A stretch of DNA of 64,000 nt from Sporosarcina trichiuri (GCF_030406775.1 NZ_CP129119.1:1894001-1958000), one strand, 5' to 3'. Positions 25,150-34,302 are shown, counted from the first letter of the stretch. Translations and numbers: made by a program. Notes: a model not told the origin generated them from the sequence alone.

Positions 25150-25515
25150 CTATGCTTCCCGATGATGTCCGTTACTCACATAGATGTAAATGACTCCGAT
25201 CGGAGCCAACAGAGGAGTTAAAAAGAATAATAGGAAGAGTTTCAGTAACTTCCACAACAGTAGAATAACGATCGGCATAGCCAATACTGGACCGCCGCCT
25301 AATGTGTTGACAACGAGATCGTCCCAGACAATAGAAGCTAACGGGAAAAAGATACCGCAAATAATAATGTAGGCAGGCATGTAGCCCACCATTTCGTCAG
25401 TTACATTTGTCAAGCACAGAATCATTAAGACGGCACTGAAGAAATAGGATTTGAACCAATATAGCGGTTCTACACCACTGAAAATTTTACTTATGAATTC
25501 CAGAATACCACGCAT
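25150..25515 (-). CDS. Hypothetical multi-pass membrane protein (121 aa)
   Basis: 121 residues, about three hydrophobic segments (SYFFSAVLMILCL; GYMPAYIIICGIFFPLASIVW; AMPIVILLLWKLLKLFLLFFLTPLLAPIGVIYIYV). Ribosome site TAGGAGGG seven bases before the ATG. No family recognised. It stands alone in AT-rich surroundings, next to gene fragments. Confidence 0.7.
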   Translation of the reverse strand: MRGILEFISKIFSGVEPLYWFKSYFFSAVLMILCLTNVTDEMVGYMPAYIIICGIFFPLASIVWDDLVVNTLGGGPVLAMPIVILLLWKLLKLFLLFFLTPLLAPIGVIYIYVSNGHHREA

Positions 25516-25751
25516 ATAGACCCTCCTACTTTTTATTCATACTAACATTTTTATCTCATTAAGTATACAGAAGAATTAAAACATTATAATCTTACAATCC
25601 TTCTTAATTCTCCCCATCAATATTCAGAGTTCAGTATTCTAGGATAATACGAATTCTTCGTCACAACATGACTTCAAATGGATTTTTCAGCCCTTGGAAA
25701 TAGATCACCACTTGTCCTTCTGGTTATAAAAACTGGACAGACGTCAATCGA

Positions 25752-25949
25752 TCACTCCCCCTGCGACATCGCAGCCAAGATCGCCCGCTCCGTCTGATGG
25801 TTCGCATGATCGACGAGTGCCGGGATGCGGAAGATGTCGAACAGCAGCCAGACATACGGAAGCCAGACGATGGCGACGATGTAGATATGCTCCGCTAGGA
25901 ATATGGCGTAGTCCGCCAATTCCCCGTTCGCCATTCCGACGTGTTCGTT
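25752..25949 (-). pseudogene. C-terminal fragment of a membrane protein, 5' end replaced by a palindromic repeat
   Basis: About 65 codons, NEHVGMANGELADYAIFLAE then two helices, ending AILAAMSQGE. The apparent first codons (MCVAQV) are encoded by the palindrome at 25950-26017. The natural start is missing and the break falls exactly at the repeat. Confidence 0.65.
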
Positions 25950-26017
25950 GACCTGTGCAACACACAATTTAGATACTATTCAGAATCCTGTCTAATTTGA
26001 ACGATGCACAGGTCACC
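25950..26017. repeat. Palindromic intergenic repeat, copy C
   Basis: Full copy, GACCTGTGCAACACACAATT ... TATTCAGAATCC ... GATGCACAGGTC. A truncated gene abuts its left side and a duplicated piece of the comM 5' region begins eight bases to its right. Confidence 0.85.
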
Positions 26018-26024
26018 AAACAAA

Positions 26025-26378
26025 CGACACTCAGCACATCCATCGCTCTCATCCCTTCTCCAAGCCATGAGTATAGCGGAGAAGGAAGGACAGTACAAAA
26101 CCGCATTCTGGAAGTGTATCACAATACACCACTCGTAAAAGCTGGTCGCTATACGGCTTTGCAGGTTGCGGCAAACTCGGTATTTGTCCGAACTTGAACT
26201 TCGGCAACAGAAACAGGGGCAAAACGGGAATCTGGTCATTTTGCCGTATAGCGGTAATTCGCACGCTGTCCTCAAGCAACAGAAAAAGAGATCACCATCC
26301 CCGAAGGGACAGCGATCTCTCTTTCACTCATTCACCAATTCACAGAAATGTATCTGATTTGTATGATGCACAGGTCGC
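26025..26378. repeat. Duplicated comM 5' region with hairpin and half palindrome
   Basis: Starts CGACACTCAGCACATCCAT, the first six codons of comM in reverse, and continues through the comM promoter (TTGTAC-17-TATACT here). Further shared blocks are a CTTTGCAGG segment, an AACAGGGGCAAAAC segment, a hairpin at 26283-26324, and a right-half palindrome ending at 26378. The source-like copy is 31004-31356. The middle has diverged. Confidence 0.75.
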
Positions 26379-26391
26379 CGCACATTCTAAT

Positions 26392-27369
26392 TCAGTTCTG
26401 CATTTCTTCAGCTATCTTTTCAATTTCTCTTTTTGATAATCCGGTTAGATTTGCAATCACATCAATTTGCATTCCTTCTTTTAGGGCATTTCTTGCGACT
26501 TCCAATTTCCCTTGCTTTGCACCAAGTTCTAAGCCGCGCTCAATCCCTTTCAAAATTCCTTCTTCTTTCCCTTCGCCTCGAAACATATCAGCCAGTGTCA
26601 TCGCAATTTCACTCCCTTCTGGATATGTCGTATCGATTTGTTCAATAATTTTGTACATGTCTTTCCTCGTCAGGTTTTTGCCTGCACTGAAAATATACCG
26701 CATCAGAGTCTCAAGATATTCCAGTCCCGTCTGTTTATCTTCTAATTCTCGCAAGTAGGAGACTGACTGATGGATCGATTCCCGCAGGCCATTGCTATCT
26801 TTCGTAAAAATGTCGCGGAATATCGTCAGCAAGATTCGAAGTTGCGCATGCCCTTTGATTTCTTCATCTGAATATCTGGTGATGTCATACATCAGGTATT
26901 CGAAGTTTGGGATGTAGCCTTGTATATCTGACGGAAGTTTATGATATCCCTTAATCATATCTCCAAGCTGGGTTTTCACGTTCCAGTTATTCTTCCCGTG
27001 ATAAATGACCAACGGAATAATCATCGGCAGCTCATTTGCTTCTTCCTTCTTCATTTTAGCTTCCCATATCTCGATCATGTATTTCAAGAGCTGGAATGCT
27101 GTTTCTTTGCTCGAGTAGCTTTTGTGTTCAAAAAGGAAATAGATGAAACCTTCTTTTTGATTAATGTCTACTTTGAATAACAGATCCGAGAAACTCTCTT
27201 GTAGGTCTTCGTTGATGAAGCTGTCTTTATGCGGTTCCAGCGTATTCACGTCGATAACTTGCATAATATTCTGCGGTAAGTAATGGTGAAGAAAGTCTTT
27301 AGCGACTGTCACATTCCCCAAGATCTCTTTGAAAAACTTATCGTGCGGATTCTGTATCTTCAAGTGCAA
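26392..27369 (-). CDS. Rpn-family nuclease / PD-(D/E)XK transposase-like protein
   Basis: 325 residues. The N terminus, NPHDKFFKEILGNVTVAKDFLHHYL, is the mark of the Rpn/YhgA (Transposase_31) family. EGFIYFLFEHKSY holds the E-x-K nuclease core and IIPLVIYHGKNNW follows. The C-terminal KEGMQIDVIANLTGLSKREIEKI is the usual family tail. These recombination-promoting nucleases also act in phage defence in some bacteria. The start is TTG (27369 or two codons later). The stop lies next to a half palindrome. Confidence 0.85.
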   Translation of the reverse strand: MHLKIQNPHDKFFKEILGNVTVAKDFLHHYLPQNIMQVIDVNTLEPHKDSFINEDLQESFSDLLFKVDINQKEGFIYFLFEHKSYSSKETAFQLLKYMIEIWEAKMKKEEANELPMIIPLVIYHGKNNWNVKTQLGDMIKGYHKLPSDIQGYIPNFEYLMYDITRYSDEEIKGHAQLRILLTIFRDIFTKDSNGLRESIHQSVSYLRELEDKQTGLEYLETLMRYIFSAGKNLTRKDMYKIIEQIDTTYPEGSEIAMTLADMFRGEGKEEGILKGIERGLELGAKQGKLEVARNALKEGMQIDVIANLTGLSKREIEKIAEEMQN

Positions 27370-27478
27370 TCCCGCCTCAGCATATTATAGTTATGATCTT
27401 TTTTTTATTATACAATTCAAACTAAGTAATTGCCATTAAACAAAAAGGCTAAACGGAAAGAGTTGGCTTTGCAGCTCG

Positions 27479-27744
27479 TCACTTCCTTAGCAGCGATTCC
27501 ACTTCCTGTTTAAAACCGTATTTCTTCAAATACTCGATGAGTGCGGCTTCGACGTTCTCCCGCTGGGTGATGTACTTTTCCTCGCTGAATTCTGCGGTCA
27601 GCTTGGCAATCAGGTCACTCATGTAGATGGCCTTCGTTCGAACCAGTCCAGGCACCGTATATCTCGGCAGTTTCTCGTCTTCCCGGACGCCAGTAAGCAG
27701 GTTGTACACTTCGACTCGTTTTTCATACAGGAAGCGAAGGAAGG
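27479..27744 (-). pseudogene. C-terminal fragment of an unrecognised gene
   Basis: About 88 codons open from a stop at ~27747 (EYAPFLRFLYEKRVEVYNLLTG ... YLKKYGFKQEVESLLRK). A GTG at 27709 could start a 76-residue product but has no clear ribosome site. A half palindrome begins 23 bases upstream, so the 5' part was probably lost there. No family recognised. Confidence 0.5.
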
Positions 27745-27766
27745 GAGCATACTCTCAATCCCTTGG

Positions 27767-27970
27767 GTCTTGTGATGCACAGGTCAACATACAGATTTGC
27801 TGGACATATTTGCTGGCAACGGCTGGACACCATCCAGCAACATTCCTATCAGTAGATTGACGCTGCCCTCCAGCAACAGAAAAAGAGACCGCCATCCCCG
27901 GACGGCCAGCAATCTCTCTTTCACTCATTCATCAATTCACAGAATTGTGTCTGAGTTGAGGGATGAGACA
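27767..27970. repeat. Composite repeat: half palindrome, hairpin, half palindrome
   Basis: Right-half palindrome (TGATGCACAGGTCAAC at 27773-27788), then a block CAACGGCTGGACACCATCCA, hairpin 27880-27921, then an opposing half palindrome (CACAGAATTGTGTCTGAGTT at 27938). An inverted copy lacking the hairpin is at 28641-28770. Confidence 0.7.
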
Positions 27971-28267
27971 CAAACATTGAGCGAAGTCTTTCAAAGCAGT
28001 GAATCTGAACAGATGTGGAGACGCTATCAGAAACAATTGGTATATGCTGATGAAATTTCTTGGCAGGATATTGAAGACTCAACCCTGCGGTTATGGTCTC
28101 AATTAGAAAAGCTGTTATGAAGAATTTACGAACATGCTGCAACTGTTGATGAGAACAGCATGAAAGTAAATACGCAGCATGCAGAAGTCATACCTGCCCC
28201 CGAATATATCAGTCACTTGCGAGAAGCATGGCTGCCAGTAATGCATAAACTAAAGCCACTATCCTAG
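27971..28267 (+). pseudogene. Fragment of an unrecognised gene with an in-frame stop
   Basis: From the edge of the repeat the frame reads LSEVFQSSESEQMWRRYQKQ ... RLWSQLEKLL, a TGA at 28118-28120, then RIYEHAATVDENSMKVN ... HKLKPLS and a stop at 28267. Same frame throughout, so one nonsense change splits a 5'-truncated gene. Confidence 0.45.
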
Positions 28268-28284
28268 ACAAGGAAGTGGCTTTT
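28252..28284. terminator. Terminator-like hairpin
   Basis: AAAGCCACT/AGTGGCTTT arms with T-rich 3' side, at the end of the fragment above. 28285-28424 holds no gene I can support. Confidence 0.65.
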
Positions 28285-28424
28285 GTTGTGTCACTCCAAT
28301 GATTAGAGTCTGAACATAAAAAGTGCTCTCCATTAATATTTCTTCAACTGAATAGGCTACACTGAGTTGGATAGAAAAAATAAGGTCTTGTAGAATACAA
28401 CTAACAGAAACGGGGCGATCTACA

Positions 28425-28640
28425 ATGACCGAGAAGAGAGCGAGACGAACCTATACCCAAGAGTTCAAAAAACAGATGGTACAACTTTATGAAAATGGTA
28501 AATCGAGAGCGGACATCCTTCACGAATATGACTTGACGCCTTCTGCTTTCGACAAGTGGGTGAAACAGTCGCAAACCTCTGGTTCGTTCCGGGAGAAAGA
28601 CAACCGGACGGCTGCGGAGCAGGAGCTCCTTAGTCTGTAC
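28425..28640 (+). pseudogene. IS3-family transposase OrfA, truncated by a palindromic repeat
   Basis: ARRTYTQEFKKQMVQLYENGKSRADILHEYDLTPSAFDKWVKQ is the HTH_Tnp_1 start of IS3/IS150-type OrfA, followed by EKDNRTAAEQELLSLY. The reading then enters the half palindrome at 28641. The leucine-zipper end and all of OrfB are missing. Confidence 0.75.
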
Positions 28641-28770
28641 GGTGACCTGTGCATCACACAACTCAGACACAATTCTGTTGCTGGTGGACAGCGTAAATCT
28701 ACTTATAGGAATGTTGCTGGGTAGTGTCCAGCCGTTGCTATCAAATATGTCTAACAAATGGTCTTGAACT
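28641..28770. repeat. Half palindrome plus inverted copy of the 27.8-kb block
   Basis: GGTGACCTGTGCATCACACA ... AATTCTG is a left half palindrome. The following bases to ~28770 are the reverse complement of the TGGACACC/CAGCAACATTCCTAT block at 27797-27870. This gives an inverted pair flanking 27.97-28.64 kb. Confidence 0.7.
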
Positions 28771-28871
28771 CTTCACCTTATACCCAAGACTTAAAAAAGC
28801 CGCCTGTAAGCTGCCTAAGAAGGCACCATGCTGACAGGCGGCTTTTACGTACAACAGATTCAAATAACTCC

Positions 28872-29480
28872 TCACTCCATATCCTTCAACCATGCCGCCA
28901 GAATCATATCCTCCTGCTCTTCGATCGTCTGCAGGCAATACGTGACATATCCTTCCTGAGACGCATCATAGGCTGCTGGCAGGCAGCCGGGGAGAAATTC
29001 AGTATTCAGGTAGTCGGGCGGTGTTGTATCCTTCATATAGAACGGAAATGAGCTGTGCGGGTAAGCGGCGAGTTCAGTGACCATGGGGACTTTGGTTTCG
29101 ATGGGGTTGCGGTGGATGTAGCGGCTGACCATGAGGAGGGCACTTGGACTCTCGACGGTTTTGGCGAAGTAGCGGGATTGGTAGATGCGGCCGACGTGCT
29201 TGTATTTCTTGGAATAGTAATCGGTGTAGCGGCGGTTGATGAGCCGCATGATCTTGCTGAGGTCGTCTTCGGATTTGAGCAGGAAGTGGAAGTGGTTGGA
29301 CATGATGCAGTAGGCGATCATCGTGAAGTCGTAGCGGATCCGGGCGTCGGCCAGACAGCGCATGAGGTGGTATTTGTCCATGTCCGTGTTGTAGACGTTC
29401 ATGCGGTTGTTGCCGCGCATGATGACGTGGAACCAGGCGCCGGGCCGCCACGTGCGTGTGCGGAGTCGGATCGGGCTCAC
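28872..29480 (-). CDS. REP-associated tyrosine transposase-like protein (RAYT, Y1_Tnp/IS200 type)
   Basis: 202 residues. RPGAWFHVIMRGNNRMNVY opens the Y1 transposase fold, MSNHFHFLLK is the HUH metal motif, and a later MVSRYIHRNPIET segment matches RAYT/TnpA_REP proteins. These single-copy HUH enzymes are tied to palindromic REP elements in other bacteria. No flanking IS ends are seen. The start is uncertain: GTG 29480 abuts the AAGGAG site and no ATG is available nearby. A C-terminal relic of a second copy is at 50185-50262. Confidence 0.85.
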   Translation of the reverse strand: MSPIRLRTRTWRPGAWFHVIMRGNNRMNVYNTDMDKYHLMRCLADARIRYDFTMIAYCIMSNHFHFLLKSEDDLSKIMRLINRRYTDYYSKKYKHVGRIYQSRYFAKTVESPSALLMVSRYIHRNPIETKVPMVTELAAYPHSSFPFYMKDTTPPDYLNTEFLPGCLPAAYDASQEGYVTYCLQTIEEQEDMILAAWLKDME

Positions 29481-29498
29481 CTCCTTCTCTTTCTTCTG

Positions 29499-31022
29499 TC
29501 ATGTGAGACTTGGCTGCTGGGCGATGGCAGCGAGCCGTTTCCAATGGACGGCTTCCTGGATCGCTTCTTCGGATATAGTGTCGGTACCTGCCAGATCGGC
29601 GATTGTCCGGGCGAGCCGGATAAGCTTCACTTGCGTCCGGTTGCTCCATTTCTTTTCGAAACAGATGGTGCCGATACGGTCGAACTGCGCATCAGACAGG
29701 CCGCTTTCGGCAAGCAGTCGGCTGCCGGGGACTGTGCCATTCAGGCCAGCACCTCCGTATCGTGTCCGCTGGCGCGCATGTGCGCGGGTGACCCGCTCCC
29801 GGATGGCGGCGGACGTCTCGGCTGGTGTGTCTACCTGCAAGCCGACACTCTTCAGCGTCAGCACGAAGTCGAGCCGGTCGAGCAATGGGCCGGATGCTTT
29901 CAGCTGGTAGGCGCGAATCTGCTGGGGCGTGCACGTGCAGTAGCGTTCGGAGGAACCGAAGTAGCCGCACGGACACGGATTCGTAGCGGCAAGCAGCAGG
30001 AACGAGGCAGGATAGGTCACAGACTGGCGAACACGGCTGATCGTCACCTCACCGCTCTCCATCGGCTGCCGCAGCATGTCGAGCGTCTTGCGGGAGAACT
30101 CGCCGAGCTCATCCAGGAACAGCACGCCGCGATGGGCAAGAGAAATCTCTCCCGGCTTCGGATACGTCCCGCCGCCGACAAGCGAAATTGCAGACGCCGA
30201 ATGATGCGGCGAGCGGTACGGCGGGCGGACCGAGAAGCCGCGGCTCTCTTTCGCCAGGTGGTAGACACTGTAGACCTCAAGCATTTCATCATTCGGCAGA
30301 TCCGGCAAAATGCCGGGAAATGCATCTGCCAGCATGCTTTTCCCGCAGCCCGGCGGTCCTGTCATCAGCACGTGATGGCCGCCAGCCGCCGCAATCTCGA
30401 GCGCCCGCTTGACGTCATGGTGTCCACGGACAGCGGAGAAATCGGTCGATGGCTCATCTGTCCGCGCCGCGTCACTCCGGTCCTCCATCACCTGCACCGC
30501 CGCCGTCTCCAAGACGAGCTGTCCGCGCAAGTAGTCCAGCAGCTGGCGGGTGTCGGAAAGCGTCACGAGCTCCGCCGGCAGGCTGTCACCGAGCTGGCGG
30601 ACATCCACCGGCGGCAGAAGGATCCGCTTGAACCCGAGCTGCACAGCCTGCTGGATCGCCGGGATCAGCCCGTGGAACGGTTCCAGCCGCCCGTCAAGCG
30701 ACAGGGACGCGAGGATGCACGTCTGTTCATCGAACGGGATCGGCTCATCCAGCACGTCCCGTAACACCGCTACTAGCATCGCTGCATCATATCCCGTCCC
30801 CGTCTTCCGCTTATCCGCCGGTGACAGATGTACCGTCACCTTCTTCATATCCAGGTCGACATCGAGCGCATGCAGGCAGCTCAGCACCCGCTCCTTCGAC
30901 TCCTTGATGGACGCATCCGGCAGCCCGACAATCACGAACTGCTCCTTATCCGAGCGCACTTTCGCCTCCACGCGCACGACATGCCCCTTCATCCCTTCCA
31001 GTCCGACACTCAGCACATCCAT
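29499..31022 (-). CDS. comM: ComM/YifB-family Mg-chelatase-like AAA+ ATPase
   Basis: 507 residues. N-terminal ChlI-like domain (SVGLEGMKGHVVRVEAKV; SLDGRLEPF), Walker A GPPGCGKSMLA, Walker B VLFLDELGEF, the Cys-containing GYFGSSERYCTC insert, and a C-terminal Mg_chelatase_C domain. ComM is a branch-migration helicase in natural transformation. The start is ATG 31022 with GAAGGG nine bases upstream. Its promoter is just upstream. Presence with two ComK-like genes fits a transformable lifestyle. Confidence 0.9.
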   Translation of the reverse strand: MDVLSVGLEGMKGHVVRVEAKVRSDKEQFVIVGLPDASIKESKERVLSCLHALDVDLDMKKVTVHLSPADKRKTGTGYDAAMLVAVLRDVLDEPIPFDEQTCILASLSLDGRLEPFHGLIPAIQQAVQLGFKRILLPPVDVRQLGDSLPAELVTLSDTRQLLDYLRGQLVLETAAVQVMEDRSDAARTDEPSTDFSAVRGHHDVKRALEIAAAGGHHVLMTGPPGCGKSMLADAFPGILPDLPNDEMLEVYSVYHLAKESRGFSVRPPYRSPHHSASAISLVGGGTYPKPGEISLAHRGVLFLDELGEFSRKTLDMLRQPMESGEVTISRVRQSVTYPASFLLLAATNPCPCGYFGSSERYCTCTPQQIRAYQLKASGPLLDRLDFVLTLKSVGLQVDTPAETSAAIRERVTRAHARQRTRYGGAGLNGTVPGSRLLAESGLSDAQFDRIGTICFEKKWSNRTQVKLIRLARTIADLAGTDTISEEAIQEAVHWKRLAAIAQQPSLT

Positions 31023-31358
31023 CGCTCTCATCCCTTCTCTATGCCTTGAGTATAGCGGAGAAGGGAGGACAGGACAAAAGCGCATTCTGGAATTGTGTAA
31101 CAACTTGATACCTGTAAAATCCAGCCCCTATGCGGCTTTGCAGGATGAAGCGTATTCGATACCTGGCCAAACTTGAAGTTTGGTAACTGAAACAGGGGCA
31201 AAACAGGATTTTGGTCATTTTATAGTCTAGCGGTAATTCGCACGCTGTCCTCCAACAACAGAAAAAGAGACCGCCACCCCCGGAGGGACAGCGATCTCTC
31301 TTTCACTCATTCACCAATTCACAGAATTGTGTCTGAGTTGTGTGGTGCACAGGTCACC
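31004..31358. repeat. Original copy of the comM 5' repeat block
   Basis: Covers the first comM codons, its promoter, a hairpin at 31261-31303 and a right-half palindrome at 31319-31358 ending GTGCACAGGTCACC. It is duplicated with divergence at 26025-26378. A truncated ugpB begins immediately after it. Confidence 0.75.
31049..31077 (-). promoter_or_regulatory. comM promoter
   Basis: -35 TTGTCC (31077-31072), 17-base spacer, -10 TATACT (31054-31049), about 27 bases before the comM ATG. Confidence 0.65.
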
Positions 31359-31362
31359 GAAC

Positions 31363-31779
31363 AATGAATGGGAAGGCGTCGTTATCGGCGGAGCCTCACT
31401 ATGGATGGCGAACGGCATCGAAGACGCCCAGCAGCAGGCCGCCTGGGAATTCATGAAGTACCTGACTTCACCGGAAGTCCAGGCGACCTGGCACGTCAAT
31501 ACCGGCTACTTCGCCATTAACACCGACGCGTATGATCAGGACATCGTCAAATCCGAGTGGGAAAAGTACCCACAACTAAAAGTCACCGTCGACCAGCTCG
31601 GGGATACGAAGACATCCATCGCAACACAAGGCGCCCTGATCTCGGTATTCCCGGAAACCCGTCAGAAAGTCGTCAACGCCATGGAGAGCCTCTATCAGGG
31701 AACGAATCCGAAAGAAGCGCTCGACCAGGCCGCCAAAGCGACGAATGACGCACTGGAAATGGCCAACCGCAAAAAATGA
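31363..31779 (+). pseudogene. 3' fragment of a second ugpB (glycerol-3-phosphate-binding protein)
   Basis: About 138 C-terminal codons, EWEGVVIGGASLWMANGIED to LEMANRKK, nearly identical to the end of the intact ugpB at 39959-41296. All upstream codons, including the lipoprotein signal, are missing. The break is at the half palindrome ending ~31358. It lies 24 bases before glpQ copy 1, the same order as in the intact operon, so it is the tail of a second ugp operon. Confidence 0.85.
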
Positions 31780-31803
31780 AGCACAGTAAAGGAGGCAAAC
31801 GGG

Positions 31804-32523
31804 ATGACAGCACCCCTCATCTACGCCCACCGCGGAGCAAGCGGGGCCTTTCCTGAAAATACGATGCGAGCGTTCGAAGAAGCCCGCAAAGCCGGAGCAG
31901 CCGGCATCGAATTGGACGTCCAGCTGTCAAAGGATGGCCAAGTCGTCATCATCCACGACGAAACCGTGGACCGCACGACAGACGGAATGGGCTACGTCCA
32001 GGATCACACACTGCCGCAGCTCAAGAAACTGGACGCCGGCAGCTGGGTCGCCCCCTCCTTTTCCGACGAGAGGATCCCGACGCTCAACGAACTGCTGCAA
32101 TGGATGACCGAAGACGGCAATTCCATTACGGTCAATATCGAATTGAAGAACGATGTCACCCAGTACAAAGGGCTCGAACTAAAAGTGCTCGCGCTCATCG
32201 ACACGTACCAAATCGAGGACCGGATCATCCTGGCCTCGTTCAATCCGCTCAGCCTCAAACAGGTCCGGGCACTGAACCCGACCATCGAGACCGGCTACTT
32301 GGTCATCGGCAAAGCGGACTACGCAGTGGAGCTCACCACAGAAATCGGTGCTGACGCCATCCACTGCCAGCCAGCATACGCCCTGTCCCCGTATGCGGAA
32401 GAAGCCAAACAAGCTGGCTTCCCGCTGCGCGTCTACACCGTCAACGAGCGTGACGAACTGGAACGTCTCACCAAAGCAGGCATCGACACCTTCATGACCG
32501 ACCACCCCGCTTTACTTAAATAG
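31804..32523 (+). CDS. glpQ: Glycerophosphodiester phosphodiesterase, copy 1
   Basis: 239 residues. GDPD motifs: AHRGASGAFPENT (catalytic His-Arg, Glu-Asn), IELDVQLSKDGQVVIIHDET (metal-binding Glu/Asp and second His) and IELKND. No signal peptide, so cytoplasmic (UgpQ type): it hydrolyses imported glycerophosphodiesters to glycerol-3-phosphate and alcohol. Ribosome site AAAGGAGG. It differs from copy 2 at about a third of positions by eye, so the duplication is old. Confidence 0.92.
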   Translation: MTAPLIYAHRGASGAFPENTMRAFEEARKAGAAGIELDVQLSKDGQVVIIHDETVDRTTDGMGYVQDHTLPQLKKLDAGSWVAPSFSDERIPTLNELLQWMTEDGNSITVNIELKNDVTQYKGLELKVLALIDTYQIEDRIILASFNPLSLKQVRALNPTIETGYLVIGKADYAVELTTEIGADAIHCQPAYALSPYAEEAKQAGFPLRVYTVNERDELERLTKAGIDTFMTDHPALLK

Positions 32524-32591
32524 GTACCTGTGCGCCTCACAATTCAGACACGATTCAGAATCGTGTCTAAGTTGTGTGCTGCACAGGTACC
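32523..32591. repeat. Palindromic intergenic repeat, copy D
   Basis: The cleanest copy: GGTACCTGTGC at one end and GCACAGGTACC at the other, centre CGATTCAGAATCG. It begins at the last base of glpQ copy 1 and could terminate transcription in both directions. Confidence 0.88.
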
Positions 32592-32611
32592 TTTTCACTT
32601 CCCGCTGTCCC

Positions 32612-34264
32612 TTATCCGATATGAGCCGCTTCCCGGATCGACTCTTCCAGCTCCATCCGGTACCGCCCCGCCTGAGCATCCGTCCACTCGAACTCCTCTT
32701 CCAAGAAACAGAAGACCGCTTCCTGATGCCTTCTTACCCAGGAGATATCAAAGTACACAGCACCCGTCCGCCGGATGAAAAAGTCGATTGGCCGGCAGAC
32801 AAGTTCGTGGTCAATGGAATATCGGAGCTCCGCGTAGACTACCGGATCCAAATCCGCGGCTGCCGCGGCCTGTTTCCCCTCTTCATAGTTGGAGAAGACG
32901 GAATCGACATTCGATCCGTATCGCCGCACAAGCTTCTCCGTCAGTTTCTCCGGAATTCCCAGTTTCGTTCCCCGCTCGACTTTCTCCGCAATGAATGAAG
33001 GGAAGCCTTCCGCTCCTCCTACCTGCCCCCCTGAAATCGGAAGGTGTTTCGTCCGGGAACCGGGGTACTGTCTGCCGTGCTCCTTCTCTAGCTGCTTGAC
33101 CACAACACCCAGGACCTGTTCGGCCATTTTCCGATACCCGGTCAACTTCCCTCCCGCAATCGAGATGAGTCCCGACTCCGACAGGAACAGTTCGTCTTTC
33201 CGCGAAATTTCAGATGGGGATTTCCCATCTTCATGAATGAGCGGACGCACCCCCGCCCAGCTCGATTCCACATCGGCCGGCCCGATCTTCACCGATGGGA
33301 ACATGAAGCCGATCGCCTGCAAAATGTACGCTCGGTCCTCCACCGTCACTTCCGGATGGGCGATGTCGCCTTGGTAGACAGTATCCGTCGTGCCGACATA
33401 GGTTTTCCCTTCCCGCGGGATCGCAAAGATCATCCGTCCGTCCGGGCCGTCAAAGTAGATCGCCTGCCGCAGCGGAAACCGCTGACCATCGAAGACCAGA
33501 TGGATCCCTTTTGTCAGTTGCAGGGACTTCCCTTTCTTGGACCCGTCCATTTCCCGCAGTGTATCCACCCACGGGCCCGCCGCGTTGACGACTTTCAGCG
33601 CTCTCACTTCCAGCGTGCTGCCGTCCGTCAGATCTTCGACCCGGGCACCTGCCACTTTGCCGTTTTCATAGAGAAGGTCTGTCACTTTCATGTAATTCAA
33701 TGCGACCGCGCCTTCTTCCACCGCTTTCTTCATCACTTCAATGGTCAGACGCGCATCATCCGTCTTGTACTCCACATAATACCCTGCGCCCTTCAGCCCT
33801 TCTTGCTTCAACAGCGGTTCATGGGCAGCCGCTGCCGCAGGTTTGAACATCTTCCGCCGTTCACTCTTTTTGACGCCTGCCAGGAAGTCATAGACCCGCA
33901 ATGCCAGATTCGTCGTGAACGGACCGAACGTCCCGCCTTTGTAGAACGGCAGCAGCATCCACTCGGGCGTCGTAATGTGCGGACCGTTCTGATAGACGAT
34001 TTCACGTTCTTTCCCGACTTCCGCCACCATCTTCACTTCCAGCTGCTTCAAATAGCGCAATCCGCCGTGCACCAGTTTCGTCGACCTGCTCGACGTGCCG
34101 GACGCGAAGTCCTGCATTTCCACAACCGCCACCCGCAGCCCTCTTGTTGCCGCATCGAGCGCAATCCCCGCGCCCGTGATCCCGCCGCCGATCACCAGTA
34201 CGTCAAACGCACCCTTCCCCAGCTCTTCCTTCCATTCCGATCGGTTCCCATTTGAAAATCTCAT
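32612..34264 (-). CDS. glpD: Aerobic glycerol-3-phosphate dehydrogenase
   Basis: 550 residues from ATG 34264 (GGGAG nine bases upstream; the longer reading crosses the leader terminator and is rejected). FAD motif DVLVIGGGITGAGIALDAAT at about 21-40, the GlpD blocks SSRSTKLVHGGLRYLKQ and TKGIHLVFD, and the C-terminal DAO_C domain. It oxidises glycerol-3-phosphate to dihydroxyacetone phosphate at the membrane. It has its own GlpP-type leader. Confidence 0.95.
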   Translation of the reverse strand: MRFSNGNRSEWKEELGKGAFDVLVIGGGITGAGIALDAATRGLRVAVVEMQDFASGTSSRSTKLVHGGLRYLKQLEVKMVAEVGKEREIVYQNGPHITTPEWMLLPFYKGGTFGPFTTNLALRVYDFLAGVKKSERRKMFKPAAAAAHEPLLKQEGLKGAGYYVEYKTDDARLTIEVMKKAVEEGAVALNYMKVTDLLYENGKVAGARVEDLTDGSTLEVRALKVVNAAGPWVDTLREMDGSKKGKSLQLTKGIHLVFDGQRFPLRQAIYFDGPDGRMIFAIPREGKTYVGTTDTVYQGDIAHPEVTVEDRAYILQAIGFMFPSVKIGPADVESSWAGVRPLIHEDGKSPSEISRKDELFLSESGLISIAGGKLTGYRKMAEQVLGVVVKQLEKEHGRQYPGSRTKHLPISGGQVGGAEGFPSFIAEKVERGTKLGIPEKLTEKLVRRYGSNVDSVFSNYEEGKQAAAAADLDPVVYAELRYSIDHELVCRPIDFFIRRTGAVYFDISWVRRHQEAVFCFLEEEFEWTDAQAGRYRMELEESIREAAHIG

Positions 34265-34302
34265 GCTCCATCCGCTCCCGTCTATAAATTGTGAATAGAA
34301 AA

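Noticed and set aside
29055..30764. 569-residue plus-strand ORF opposite comM and the RAYT gene
   Set aside because: Antisense to a recognisable comM gene with full domain motifs; composition is that of a high-GC shadow frame.
31327..31362. N-terminal codons of the ORF containing the ugpB fragment as a true start
   Set aside because: The MCLSCVVHRSPN part is encoded by the half palindrome and has no signal peptide or ribosome site.
32523..32591. Palindromes as ordinary rho-independent terminators
   Set aside because: Several copies are not followed by T runs, they occur where no gene ends, and their sequence rather than just their fold is conserved; a terminator role may be secondary.
33233..34255. 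340-residue plus-strand ORF opposite glpD
   Set aside because: Antisense to clear GlpD coding sequence; His/Arg-rich shadow composition.
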